Source: Bacteroidales bacterium
GTDB taxonomy: Bacteria > Bacteroidota > Bacteroidia > Bacteroidales > UBA3824
Direction of reading: 5' to 3'
DNA length: 64,000 nucleotides
Assembly: GCA_017412115.1 (NCBI GenBank)
Contig: JAFPYR010000099.1
Coordinates: forward strand, 1 to 64,000
Made by a program: the position numbers and the translations under genes. The notes below the pieces were generated by a model. The model was not told where the DNA came from. It saw nothing but the letters and a program-made list of their open reading frames with translations, and ran no database searches. Position 1 is the stretch's first letter; each line of letters starts with the position of its first letter. Below are positions 50,758-58,694 of the stretch, piece after piece.

Positions 50758-51019
50758 AGAAAGTTACGTAGAGTTTGTTAGAACTCAGAAAGTCCGTGTT
50801 CCTTTGAAAACGGCTCTTAATAAACAAAAATTTATCAACTTTGTAAACTGTGATGAAAATATGTTTGATTACGACGGAGAGATTTTTGACTTCGACAACG
50901 AGGAAGTTGTCGATGAAGATTACTCATACGCAAACAATGCTTGCAAACTCGTTATCGAAGGGAATGTAAAATACGAGTTCCAATCACCATACAAGTATAG
51001 TATACTCAAAATTAAGTAG
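50744..51019 (+). CDS. Small acidic phage protein
   Basis: 91 residues with an acidic middle (DGEIFDFDNEEVVDEDYSY). No domain recognised; possibly a DNA mimic, but this is a guess from charge only. Confidence 0.48.
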   Translation: MGNNKESYVEFVRTQKVRVPLKTALNKQKFINFVNCDENMFDYDGEIFDFDNEEVVDEDYSYANNACKLVIEGNVKYEFQSPYKYSILKIK

Positions 51020-51021
51020 AT

Positions 51022-51237
51022 ATGAAAAAATTTAACTTTGTATTAGTCGTTTTAATTGCTTTCGCTTTAATTGCGTTGTTACGTCTTGTCCGTGAAGGCA
51101 ATGGTAACAACGCCACCAAATCCGACCTCGAAGCCGTCCGCTTGGAACTCAAAGCACAGATTGATTCTGTACTGAGAAATCAGGATAGTATTAAGGCGGG
51201 ACTTCGGGCGGTGCAGCAAAATACGGATAACCGATAA
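51022..51237 (+). CDS. Small membrane protein with coiled coil
   Basis: 71 residues: N-terminal TM helix (FVLVVLIAFALIALLRLV) and a heptad-rich tail (DLEAVRLELKAQIDSVLRNQ). The layout resembles small inner-membrane phage proteins, including some i-spanins. It starts 2 nt after the previous stop. Confidence 0.5.
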   Translation: MKKFNFVLVVLIAFALIALLRLVREGNGNNATKSDLEAVRLELKAQIDSVLRNQDSIKAGLRAVQQNTDNR

Positions 51238-51247
51238 ATTAATAATT

Positions 51248-51676
51248 ATGGAAAAATTAATAGAACGTATAAAATATCAAATATCTTGCTTTAAATCGGA
51301 AAAAAGCAAGGTTGGTGCTTCCCAAATTGACAAACTTAGTTTAGGTGGAAGGATTGCAGCATTGGAAGAATTGCTTGCAGACATTTCCACTGACGATAGA
51401 CCGCTCACGCCCGAAATTCTGGCGGCGGCAGGGTGGAAATCCAACATTAATAGAAGATACCCTTACAAGCAACAATTCCGCAAAGAGGGCGAAAGGTTCA
51501 ATGAATATTGTGCTGATGTCGCATTTGTAATTTTTGAGGAAAATAAAGTATCATTCTACTATTACGATGATACGACAGACCAAAAGGCAGATATTCGTAT
51601 CCCGAAAAATATCACCGTCAATGAGTTTAATATGCTCCTTGACATTGTCAAACTTGAAAAATTCAAAATAAAATGA
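51248..51676 (+). CDS. Phage protein, unknown
   Basis: A 142-residue protein with a helical first part (MEKLIERIKYQIS) and a domain starting LTPEILAAAGWKS, which recurs in Bacteroidota phage proteins. It overlaps the YopX-like gene by 4 nt. Confidence 0.55.
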   Translation: MEKLIERIKYQISCFKSEKSKVGASQIDKLSLGGRIAALEELLADISTDDRPLTPEILAAAGWKSNINRRYPYKQQFRKEGERFNEYCADVAFVIFEENKVSFYYYDDTTDQKADIRIPKNITVNEFNMLLDIVKLEKFKIK

Positions 51677-52056
51677 GAACGATAAAAATTCGAATCAAAG
51701 ACACTAAGTACAAAAATACGTGGGCGTACTTTGATATGTCAAAGAGCGAGGAAAATCCTCTATTTGACAAAGAACTTCCACTCGCCCCCGATTCTGTCGG
51801 TCAGTACATAGGCATCTGCGACACCTCCACGCCGCCAAAGGAGATTTACGACGGCGACATCATAGAAGGCAAGAGCGGAATGCGACACCTTGTCAAGTAC
51901 GACGATGATTCGGCTGCGTTCCTTGCGTACAAGTTGCCGCTAAACGAGTTCGACAACGGCTGCCACATCGAAAACGATTGGGTGGTGGAGTTTGGCAAAA
52001 AGGTGGTCGGAAATGTTTTCGATAATCCCGAACTTTTAAAAAAGGAGGAGAAATGA
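51673..52056 (+). CDS. YopX-family phage protein
   Basis: A 127-residue YopX-like protein. The family core is evident: PDSVGQYIGICDT, KEIYDGDIIEGK, VKYDDDSAAF and a final VVGNVFDNPELL. YopX proteins are common in phages of Firmicutes and Bacteroidota; the role is unknown. It overlaps the next gene by 4 nt. Confidence 0.8.
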   Translation: MRTIKIRIKDTKYKNTWAYFDMSKSEENPLFDKELPLAPDSVGQYIGICDTSTPPKEIYDGDIIEGKSGMRHLVKYDDDSAAFLAYKLPLNEFDNGCHIENDWVVEFGKKVVGNVFDNPELLKKEEK

Positions 52057-52286
52057 AAGAATTATTATTAGAATTTCAAGGGAATGTGCAATTCTTTATG
52101 ATATTTTTTTGGCTCATATTCCTTGGCGCAAGTATTACGTACTTATTAGATTATATCGAAGAGTTATTTGAAGAGGATTCAACACGAAAAATAGTGCTAT
52201 ATGTTATGGTAGCGACTTTGTTCGCTGCAATAATTACAACAAATATTTTTATTTTCATACAAGGTAACGCCGGACAACCGGCATAA
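52053..52286 (+). CDS. Small two-TM membrane protein
   Basis: 77 residues, TM helices FMIFFWLIFLGASITYLL and IVLYVMVATLFAAIITTNIF around an acidic cytosolic loop. It could be a holin-like protein, but no lysis partner is seen nearby. Confidence 0.5.
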   Translation: MKELLLEFQGNVQFFMIFFWLIFLGASITYLLDYIEELFEEDSTRKIVLYVMVATLFAAIITTNIFIFIQGNAGQPA

Positions 52287-52297
52287 ACAGAAAGAAA

Positions 52298-52570
52298 ATG
52301 TTGAATTTATCAAATATCAAGGTAGGTGATATTGTTGAGGTTGCTTATGCAACAGGGAAAATCACTACGGAAGTAGTGAAAGTTTACAAATATCACTTTA
52401 TGTTAGCGAACAATAGCAACATTAAATTTCGCAAATCAACTGGTATGTATACTACTGCTGGGATATGGGATTTTTACCCTCGTGTAATCAGAATAGTATC
52501 TGAGCGGATTGTTAAAGACCTTACCGATAATGAGGTACAGGAAAGAGGAACAACCATTACAAAAAATTAA
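52298..52570 (+). CDS. Small phage protein, unknown
   Basis: 90 residues with a barrel-like beginning (NIKVGDIVEVAYATGKITTE). Function unknown. Confidence 0.48.
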   Translation: MLNLSNIKVGDIVEVAYATGKITTEVVKVYKYHFMLANNSNIKFRKSTGMYTTAGIWDFYPRVIRIVSERIVKDLTDNEVQERGTTITKN

Positions 52571-52575
52571 ATAAT

Positions 52576-52857
52576 ATGGGCGCATTTATAGCAAAACAGC
52601 CAAATTGTAAATACTGCCGATTTTCCACTGTGATAGACACCGTAACGCACTACAATATGTCAGAAAACGACTATATCGAAATGTGCGCGGAAAGGGCGAG
52701 AGAGGAAGCACGTGAAGTGCTAACGAAACACGTCAAGCCGTTTGCAGATGTCAAGCGGTACTTCTTACCGACAAACAACACGGTCGAGGAGTTCAATGTT
52801 ATGCTCCGCGAAATGGGCGAGACGGAACTCCTTGAAGACCCGAAAGATTTTGAATAG
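52576..52857 (+). CDS. Phage protein of the MGAFIAKQPN family
   Basis: A 93-residue protein with the family start MGAFIAKQPNCKYCRFSTV and the helix YIEMCAERAREEAREVL. It is a common but uncharacterised family in Bacteroidota phages. Confidence 0.6.
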   Translation: MGAFIAKQPNCKYCRFSTVIDTVTHYNMSENDYIEMCAERAREEAREVLTKHVKPFADVKRYFLPTNNTVEEFNVMLREMGETELLEDPKDFE

Positions 52858-52872
52858 CAAAACAGAAATAAA

Positions 52873-53058
52873 ATGACAGGTAATCCAAAATTTCGGCTGT
52901 TAGTTACTCTCCAAGCCGGAGAGTCTAACGATATAACTACCAAGGACATTGTATTGAAAATTCAATCAATGTGTAAATTTTATTCCCAAAAAGGTTGTCA
53001 AAAGGGCAACAACTTTGGAGGGTTATGCGAAAATTGCCCTGTTTTTAAATTTAGATAA
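52873..53058 (+). CDS. Small Cys-rich phage protein
   Basis: 61 residues. The second half, CKFYSQKGCQKGNNFGGLCE plus NCPVF, is a paralogue of the Cys module at 45236 (CKYKTVEGKCAKGDNF, CDCEHC). It is probably a zinc site. Confidence 0.5.
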   Translation: MTGNPKFRLLVTLQAGESNDITTKDIVLKIQSMCKFYSQKGCQKGNNFGGLCENCPVFKFR

Positions 53059-53059
53059 A

Positions 53060-53239
53060 ATGATTAAAGTAAAAGAATTTACAACGATTTATGACAATAT
53101 GACAGACAGACAACTCCAACAACTTTTTTTAGTTAAAACGTTGTTGGCAGAAAAATGTATTTCCAAAAATCCAGAGAAAAAAGCAGAAGCAAAGAAAATA
53201 TTCAACATCTTAATCAAAAGAAAAAAAAATGGAAAATAA
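53060..53239 (+). CDS. Small basic phage protein
   Basis: 59 residues from ATG 53060 (MIKVKEFTTIYDNMTDRQLQ), 1 nt after the previous stop; a longer frame inside that gene is rejected. Lys-rich helical end. Overlaps the next gene by 11 nt. Confidence 0.48.
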   Translation: MIKVKEFTTIYDNMTDRQLQQLFLVKTLLAEKCISKNPEKKAEAKKIFNILIKRKKNGK

Positions 53240-53837
53240 TCAGAAAGAGGTATCATATCCTTTCGCCATGATGACCGCAGCAATAGCGACGATGCTTGCG
53301 GCGACAATGTTCGACGATTTAGATAAGACATTACACGATGACAATTTCGTCCGTGCTTTCAAGAATATGCGCCTTACAAGAGGTGCATATAAAGCATGGG
53401 AAGACCGTGTTTTTAACTTCGACAAATATAGTCGAGTTAAGAACGATGATATGCGCATAATTCAACAAAAATGCGCCAAAATCGCCGAAAAGATGAAGCC
53501 GGACACAGTCGTAATGAAAACGACTATTGCTAACTACATGCTGTCAGATGATATAATATACGAAAATACTCTTGCAACGTTAGTAGTAATCAATTCGCTG
53601 CTTAATTTAGCCGTTGGAGTGTGCGAATACGTAAATACCGCGAAACTTTCGGAAGCGTATATCAAGACTTTTCATGTCATTCAACCGAAGCAGTTATATC
53701 AAAACTGCAAAGGTATATATGATTATATGCCAATGCCGGACGGTTTTGACCTTGAAAATTCAAAAGACTGTGTTCGCTGTATGGATGTTCTAACAATAAA
53801 AATTAGAGAATATTACGAGCAAGAATTTTGTGAATAA
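53229..53837 (+). CDS. Phage protein, unknown
   Basis: A 202-residue helical protein with a mildly hydrophobic N-terminal helix (FAMMTAAIATMLAATMF) and a Cys pair near the end (DCVRCMD). No domain recognised. Confidence 0.5.
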   Translation: MENNQKEVSYPFAMMTAAIATMLAATMFDDLDKTLHDDNFVRAFKNMRLTRGAYKAWEDRVFNFDKYSRVKNDDMRIIQQKCAKIAEKMKPDTVVMKTTIANYMLSDDIIYENTLATLVVINSLLNLAVGVCEYVNTAKLSEAYIKTFHVIQPKQLYQNCKGIYDYMPMPDGFDLENSKDCVRCMDVLTIKIREYYEQEFCE

Positions 53838-53850
53838 TGAAAACAATTAA

Positions 53851-53988
53851 TACAGCACATCTATTCTTCGAGCAATTGCGGCAATCAAGGCTCATAGGCA
53901 TTACATTGGTTATGAAATCGATGCTAAATATCACTCATTAGCATTGAAACGCATAAAAGAGCAACAATCAGTTCTAACACTATTCTAA
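53851..53988 (+). pseudogene. Remnant of a DNA N6/N4-methyltransferase C terminus
   Basis: A 45-codon open stretch without a start codon encodes STSILRAIAAIKAHRHYIGY, EIDAKYHSLALKRIKEQQ and a stop. This is the characteristic end of beta-class DNA methyltransferases (the strand-helix after motif I, GYEID, then Y-x3-AL-x-RI). The catalytic part is gone, and a stop codon lies directly upstream in frame. Confidence 0.65.
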
Positions 53989-54005
53989 TACACAAAATTA
54001 TATAT

Positions 54006-54728
54006 ATGGAAACCTCATTGACATATCAGTTATTCCAAAGCGACAACGAATTAGAGATACCAACGCTTAGACTTGACAGACAGCCAAAAGTATGCGACAT
54101 ACCATTTCTCGCATACGGAGAACAGAGCCGCAAGACACAAATGAACGGCTATGGCACGTTGCATTTCTACGTTGACGATTATCGGTTCAATACAGTCTAT
54201 GACAAACCTAACAAGATTGTTGAAATCAATCCGAGGAACATAGTAGAGCCTAACTACTCGTTATTTTGTGAAACACCGATTGCGTTTGGCTTACAGCATA
54301 TCTACAAGAAACGTGCAATAGGAAGGTATTGCCAAGACCACGGAATTGGCGTATTCGTGGACTTGAACGTGAACCACAAGTTCTACAAACTGAATATGCT
54401 TGGCGTTCCTCGCGGATATTCTTCATTCTGTACGAGAGGCTATGTCGAGCGGCTTGAATATCTCGAATTTGAGTACAACATAGCGAAAGAGTGGGCTGAG
54501 GACAATCAGTTGCTTTTTGTTGTATTTGGTGGCGGTCAGAAATGCCGTGATTTTGCGGCAAAGCACAATTGCATATACATAACGCCTCAAATCAAACTCA
54601 AAGCCGACGAGATGAGGATAAAGAAAATCGAACAAGAAGTCGCCTACTCTCTGTTTGACAGCACAAAATTGATAGTACCACGAAATCTGCCGATGTACGA
54701 TTTTCGCGCATCCGAAAGTGTTAATTAA
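54006..54728 (+). CDS. DUF4417 phage protein
   Basis: A 240-residue DUF4417 protein: EINPRNIVEPNYSLFCETPI, FGLQHIYKKRAIGRYCQDHG, VFVDLNVNHKFYKLNMLGVP and LFVVFGGGQKC. DUF4417 occurs in phages and plasmids, without a known activity. It is the last gene before the UGM cluster. Confidence 0.78.
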   Translation: METSLTYQLFQSDNELEIPTLRLDRQPKVCDIPFLAYGEQSRKTQMNGYGTLHFYVDDYRFNTVYDKPNKIVEINPRNIVEPNYSLFCETPIAFGLQHIYKKRAIGRYCQDHGIGVFVDLNVNHKFYKLNMLGVPRGYSSFCTRGYVERLEYLEFEYNIAKEWAEDNQLLFVVFGGGQKCRDFAAKHNCIYITPQIKLKADEMRIKKIEQEVAYSLFDSTKLIVPRNLPMYDFRASESVN

Positions 54729-54758
54729 GGTTAAATACTTGCTTAAAAAATTGCAATG

Positions 54759-54790
54759 TTTGTATATATTGATAAGATTTTATAATATTG
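54759..54790 (+). promoter_or_regulatory. Promoter of the UGM cluster
   Basis: TTTG (54759-54762), 20 nt, TAATATTG (54783-54790), then the glf start 20 nt on. A GTTAATTAAGGTTAAATA motif at 54720 lies upstream. Confidence 0.55.
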
Positions 54791-54810
54791 CAGTGTAAAA
54801 ACAAAAATGT

Positions 54811-55896
54811 ATGAAGTACGACTATCTTATAGTAGGTGCAGGTTTGGCAGGAGCGATGTTTGCTAACTTTGCGACTAAGAAAGGCAAAAAATGCCTTGTT
54901 GTCGAAAAAAAAGCAAACATCGGTGGTATGTGTCACACTGAAAACGTTGACGGAATAATCGTCCACAAATTCGGTGCGCACATCTTTCATACCAACAGAA
55001 AAGAGATTTGGGACTTTGTAAATGGAATCGTTGAATTTGAGCCGTTTGTCAACACTCCTATTGCCAACTATCAAAACCGAGTGTTCAATATGCCTATCAA
55101 TATGAACACGTTCAATCAGTTGTGGGGTGTGATTACACCATACGAAGCAAAGAAAAGACTGCAAAGCCAAATCGTAAGTAACGACAGTCCCAAAAACCTC
55201 GAAGAATGGGTTCTCGCAAATGTTGGTTCTGACATCTACAAGTATCTGATAAAAGACTATACAGAAAAGCAATGGGGCAAGTCTTGTACTGAGTTGCCAC
55301 CCGACATTATGCGGCGTATTCCTATAAGGTACACGTATAACAACAACTATTTTAACGACTTGTACCAAGGAATCCCCAAGAATGGTTACACCAATTTTAT
55401 AAGCAAACTTATGTCTGGATCTGACTTCCAACTTGAAATTGACTATTTCGACGACAAAGAGTATTTTGACAAGAAGGCAGATAAAGTAGTCTATACAGGT
55501 GCAATAGACCAATTTTTCAATTATGAGTATGGAGCATTGGAATGGCGTTCTGTAATGTTCGATGAACACGTTTACGACACAGACAACTTCCAAGGAGTTG
55601 CAGTCGTAAATCATACAGACCTAACTCCCTACACGCGCACCATTGAACACAGACATTTTCAGCACAAATGCACATCAGAGAAAACAATAGTTTCCTATGA
55701 ATATCCGTGCGTTAACGCCGAAAATCCGTGTTATCCAGTGCCTACCGAAGAAAATATAAATCTCTACTCCAAATACAAGGCACAAATCGACACATCTAAG
55801 TATATTATGCTCGGAAGATTGGCTGAGTACAAGTACTATACTATGAACGAAATAATAGAGAAGATATATGACAAGTATAAGGGAACTTGCGATTGA
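54811..55896 (+). CDS. glf: UDP-galactopyranose mutase
   Basis: A 361-residue flavoenzyme that converts UDP-galactopyranose to UDP-galactofuranose. The FAD site DYLIVGAGLAGAMFANFA, then VVEKKANIGGMCHTE, KFGAHIFHT, the active-site NYTE-like KDYTEKQWGKSC, and C-terminal MLGRLAEYKYYTMNE are all present, and the length is standard. It opens a run of six overlapping genes that end at 59782. Bacteria use it for surface glycans; in phages it has been seen beside base-modification genes. The next gene starts 29 nt before its stop. Confidence 0.95.
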   Translation: MKYDYLIVGAGLAGAMFANFATKKGKKCLVVEKKANIGGMCHTENVDGIIVHKFGAHIFHTNRKEIWDFVNGIVEFEPFVNTPIANYQNRVFNMPINMNTFNQLWGVITPYEAKKRLQSQIVSNDSPKNLEEWVLANVGSDIYKYLIKDYTEKQWGKSCTELPPDIMRRIPIRYTYNNNYFNDLYQGIPKNGYTNFISKLMSGSDFQLEIDYFDDKEYFDKKADKVVYTGAIDQFFNYEYGALEWRSVMFDEHVYDTDNFQGVAVVNHTDLTPYTRTIEHRHFQHKCTSEKTIVSYEYPCVNAENPCYPVPTEENINLYSKYKAQIDTSKYIMLGRLAEYKYYTMNEIIEKIYDKYKGTCD

Positions 55897-56380
55897 TGAT
55901 GCAGCAGCTCTTGGAAAGTTGTTAGATAACAACGAACTTGACCTCGGTTATATGACGCACAACCCCAAGAATGATGTCATGAGGTTCGCAAGTGTCGAAG
56001 ATTATGTATCTTCTTTACTTGAAGTTGAAGATGCTCGTTTTTTTGCGATTGAGCATTGCGACTCACTTGTTGGTGTAATATCTCTGTTAAGTATAGCAAA
56101 TGGGGCGGCTGAGTTGTCGTATTGCAATTTATCACCCACCCTAACGAACAAAGGTATAATGACCCAAGCAGTAAGGTTAATCACGGATTATGCTTTTAGC
56201 ACTACGCAACTTGATATGGTGTATTGTTACATCAACAATAAGAACATTGCATCTATAAAGGTTGCCGCAAAAAATAAATTTGCGCTTGTAGGTCGCAGTA
56301 TCAAAAGCAATGATGTATCACGATATGAAATGACAAGAACAGGATGGAACAGAAAGAAAGCAAAAGAATTGAGGTCGTAG
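55868..56380 (+). CDS. GNAT-family N-acetyltransferase
   Basis: A 170-residue GNAT of the RimJ/RimL type: MTSIRELAIDDAAALGKLL, FAIEHCDSLVGVISL, AELSYCNLSPTLTNKGIMTQ (acetyl-CoA loop), MVYCYINNKNIASIKVAAKN. It overlaps glf by 29 nt and the next gene by 37 nt. It could acetylate an amino sugar or amine made by its neighbours; this is inferred from context. Confidence 0.82.
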   Translation: MTSIRELAIDDAAALGKLLDNNELDLGYMTHNPKNDVMRFASVEDYVSSLLEVEDARFFAIEHCDSLVGVISLLSIANGAAELSYCNLSPTLTNKGIMTQAVRLITDYAFSTTQLDMVYCYINNKNIASIKVAAKNKFALVGRSIKSNDVSRYEMTRTGWNRKKAKELRS

Positions 56381-56955
56381 AAGTCAAAATATCAGAGTTG
56401 ACAGAAATGCCCGGCAATCCGAGGAAATGCGCCAAAAACAAGAGAGAAGAATTAAAAAAATCCTTCGAGTTGTTTGGCGATTTCTCAATCATCGTAATAG
56501 ACGAGAACAAACGTATCATATCTGGACATCAGAGAGTGAAAGTTCTTAGGTCAATGTACGGCGATGATTATGTTGTGTTGTGCAAGATGTTAATAGGATA
56601 TTCCGAGCCTGAATTAAAGGCAATCAACATCAAGGCAAACACACACGCAGGAGAATTTGACCTCGATAAACTTGCCGCTTGGACTGCCGACTTGACAATA
56701 GACCTTGGACTTGACATCAAAGTTAAGGACGCAGAGAACCACGAGATTAAGGAAATGGAATTGATGCACTACGAAAAATACGACTATGTATTGTTAGTGT
56801 GTCGAAACGAGATTGATTATCTTAATCTTGTACGCGACCTCGGAATAGAGGGAGAAATGATAAGAATACCAAACACTCCGAGAAAAATTCACGCGAGGGC
56901 AGTGTGGTATGACAAATTAAACGTAAAAATAGTACCAAATGGGAACAAGAAGTAA
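56344..56955 (+). CDS. ParB-like nuclease/CTPase-fold protein
   Basis: A 203-residue protein with an N-terminal ParB domain: KISELTEMPGNPRK, ELKKSFELFGDFSIIVID, and IISGHQRVKVLRSM. The middle (INIKANTHAGEFDLDKLAAW) is typical of phage ParB/sulfiredoxin-fold proteins, often joined to or next to DNA methyltransferases. In modification clusters such proteins may choose or process DNA. It overlaps the following gene by 17 nt. Confidence 0.82.
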   Translation: MEQKESKRIEVVEVKISELTEMPGNPRKCAKNKREELKKSFELFGDFSIIVIDENKRIISGHQRVKVLRSMYGDDYVVLCKMLIGYSEPELKAINIKANTHAGEFDLDKLAAWTADLTIDLGLDIKVKDAENHEIKEMELMHYEKYDYVLLVCRNEIDYLNLVRDLGIEGEMIRIPNTPRKIHARAVWYDKLNVKIVPNGNKK

Positions 56956-57967
56956 TATCAAAGTATTGTTGACGTGTTCCAATATCCACGCAAAGGATAT
57001 GATATTGACACTTAAAGACAATTACGAAAACAGAAAAGTACAAGTTTATTGCACAAATAGCAATGAATTTGACTTGCCTCCAAAAAGTATTTGCGATGGT
57101 GGTTTTTTGATGCCAAATGTAACTGAACCAGATTACATCGAAAAACTCCTTTCATTGTGCAAAGACAATCAAATCCAGATAGTTGTGCCGATTTCAAGCA
57201 TCGACTTAAATCTGATGGCTGCAAACAAAGAAATGTTTGCTGATAATGGAATACTTGTTTCCACTACCAATGCCGACAGCCTTGAAGTCGCAAATGACAA
57301 AATCAACCTTTGGAAACGTTACAACCGTTTTATGCCAAATCAGATTGTAAATGGAACGACCTCTGACGTTGAAGGATTTCTGTCGGCAACCAAGAGTATT
57401 TGCTTGAAGTTGTCTGACAATTGTGGTGGGCGCGGTTTCGCTGTCGTTGATGATGCTAAGGCTAACAATCCTTTCTACTTCCATAGGTTTGCGCAAAAGC
57501 ATTATATCACAAAAGACCAGTTGCGCTCAATCCTAAGCGACGGCAGTAACAAAGTGATATTGCAAGAGTATATCGGCGGACTTGATTACACTGTAAGTTG
57601 CTTGTGCGACAAAGGAGAAGTTACGCACATTGTAGGATATGTAGGCTATATGCTCGAATTTGGCTCGATAATGTACGGCGAAATCAAACCTAACGATGAG
57701 GCGTATGAAATAGCACGTTACATCGTTTCAGACTTGAAACTTGACGGTAATATCGCCTTCGACTTTATCCTGAAAGATGACGGAGGAGTAGTGCTTCTCG
57801 AAGTGAATCCAAGAGCCAACGCAAGCCTTCCGTTTGTCGCTAAGGCTGGATGCAATATGTTGTATCTGAGATGCAAGCAATTACTCGGACTTCCATACAA
57901 GGACGAACAGCAAAAAATCAATGTAGGACTTAAAATGAAAAAGTACTTTGACACCAAATACTTTTAA
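56939..57967 (+). CDS. ATP-grasp ligase
   Basis: A 342-residue ATP-grasp enzyme of the CarB-like type. It has a Rossmann-like preATP-grasp part (1-100; KVLLTCSNIHAKD, IVVPISSIDLNLMAANKEMF), the central KLSDNCGGRGFAVVDD loop, an ATP lid region (ILQEYIGGLDYTVSCLCD), and the metal site FDFILKDDGGVVLLEVNPRA. Such enzymes join a carboxylate to an amine through an acyl phosphate. Placed beside a PLP decarboxylase and GNAT, it may build an amide on a sugar or base. Overlaps the next gene by 20 nt. Confidence 0.87.
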   Translation: MGTRSNIKVLLTCSNIHAKDMILTLKDNYENRKVQVYCTNSNEFDLPPKSICDGGFLMPNVTEPDYIEKLLSLCKDNQIQIVVPISSIDLNLMAANKEMFADNGILVSTTNADSLEVANDKINLWKRYNRFMPNQIVNGTTSDVEGFLSATKSICLKLSDNCGGRGFAVVDDAKANNPFYFHRFAQKHYITKDQLRSILSDGSNKVILQEYIGGLDYTVSCLCDKGEVTHIVGYVGYMLEFGSIMYGEIKPNDEAYEIARYIVSDLKLDGNIAFDFILKDDGGVVLLEVNPRANASLPFVAKAGCNMLYLRCKQLLGLPYKDEQQKINVGLKMKKYFDTKYF

Positions 57968-58694
57968 CATATATGTAATGTCTTATAAGCGTTATGACAA
58001 TATCCTCACTCAGAGATTATTGGAGTATTGCACTTACGTTGTCAGGGAAGAAGAAGCCGATAAGTATAAGGCGGCAGGTGTAAAAAATATGCTTGTCATA
58101 CCCAAAGACGCAAAGTTGAAGTGCGGTACAAAGATATGGTCATTTATGACCACTCTGTATTGGATTATTGAGAATACGCCAGAAAGCGTAATTGCAATCG
58201 TTGACGATGACATTGAATATTTCAACTATCTTTTGACAGAATCCGTCAATATTACAACAGAATACAAAAACTCTGTTGAGGTTGCGACATCAGAAATTGA
58301 GAGAATCGCTCAGTTGATAGTTGATTTGCAACTTGGATTTGCTGCCACTTGTCCTTCTGCAATCCCATATAAGTACGACAAAGAGTTCCATTTGAAAGGA
58401 ACGCCCGGCGGTGTAAGATGGATAAACAAACCTTGTTTTAAGGCTGTGTTTGACCCCAAAGACTTCGCTACGTCTGATATTGATATGGTAATGCAAGAAG
58501 TAATGAAAAATAGGATAATGCTTATGCCTATGTACTTTAACGAAAAGTCCTCTGTGCAAGGCAAAAACAAAGGTGGCACTACTGTAAAATCCGATATTAT
58601 GCAACGATACAGACTTGCATTGAAGCATAAGTGGGGTAAGTATTACCAATGGAATGAACGTAAAAACCAATCATACATATCGATAAAAAGATGA
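57948..58694 (+). CDS. TAGT-like glycosyltransferase (phage GT-A type)
   Basis: A 248-residue putative GT-A glycosyltransferase. The start FNIYVMSYKRYDNILTQRLL, then YVVREEEADKYKAAGV, SFMTTLYWIIENT and the DxD-type IAIVDDDIEYFNYLL, correspond to the pattern of the TET-associated glycosyltransferase (TAGT) group, whose members sit in phage DNA-hypermodification loci. A later GGVRWINKP and SDIDMVMQEVM would complete the acceptor side. Donor and acceptor are unknown; UDP-galactofuranose from the upstream mutase is a logical donor. The assignment was made by eye and is moderate. Confidence 0.6.
   Translation: MTPNTFNIYVMSYKRYDNILTQRLLEYCTYVVREEEADKYKAAGVKNMLVIPKDAKLKCGTKIWSFMTTLYWIIENTPESVIAIVDDDIEYFNYLLTESVNITTEYKNSVEVATSEIERIAQLIVDLQLGFAATCPSAIPYKYDKEFHLKGTPGGVRWINKPCFKAVFDPKDFATSDIDMVMQEVMKNRIMLMPMYFNEKSSVQGKNKGGTTVKSDIMQRYRLALKHKWGKYYQWNERKNQSYISIKR

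Noticed and set aside
54721..55614. 297-codon minus-strand ORF opposite glf
   Set aside because: Antisense to a complete UDP-galactopyranose mutase; the composition is that of a complement frame.
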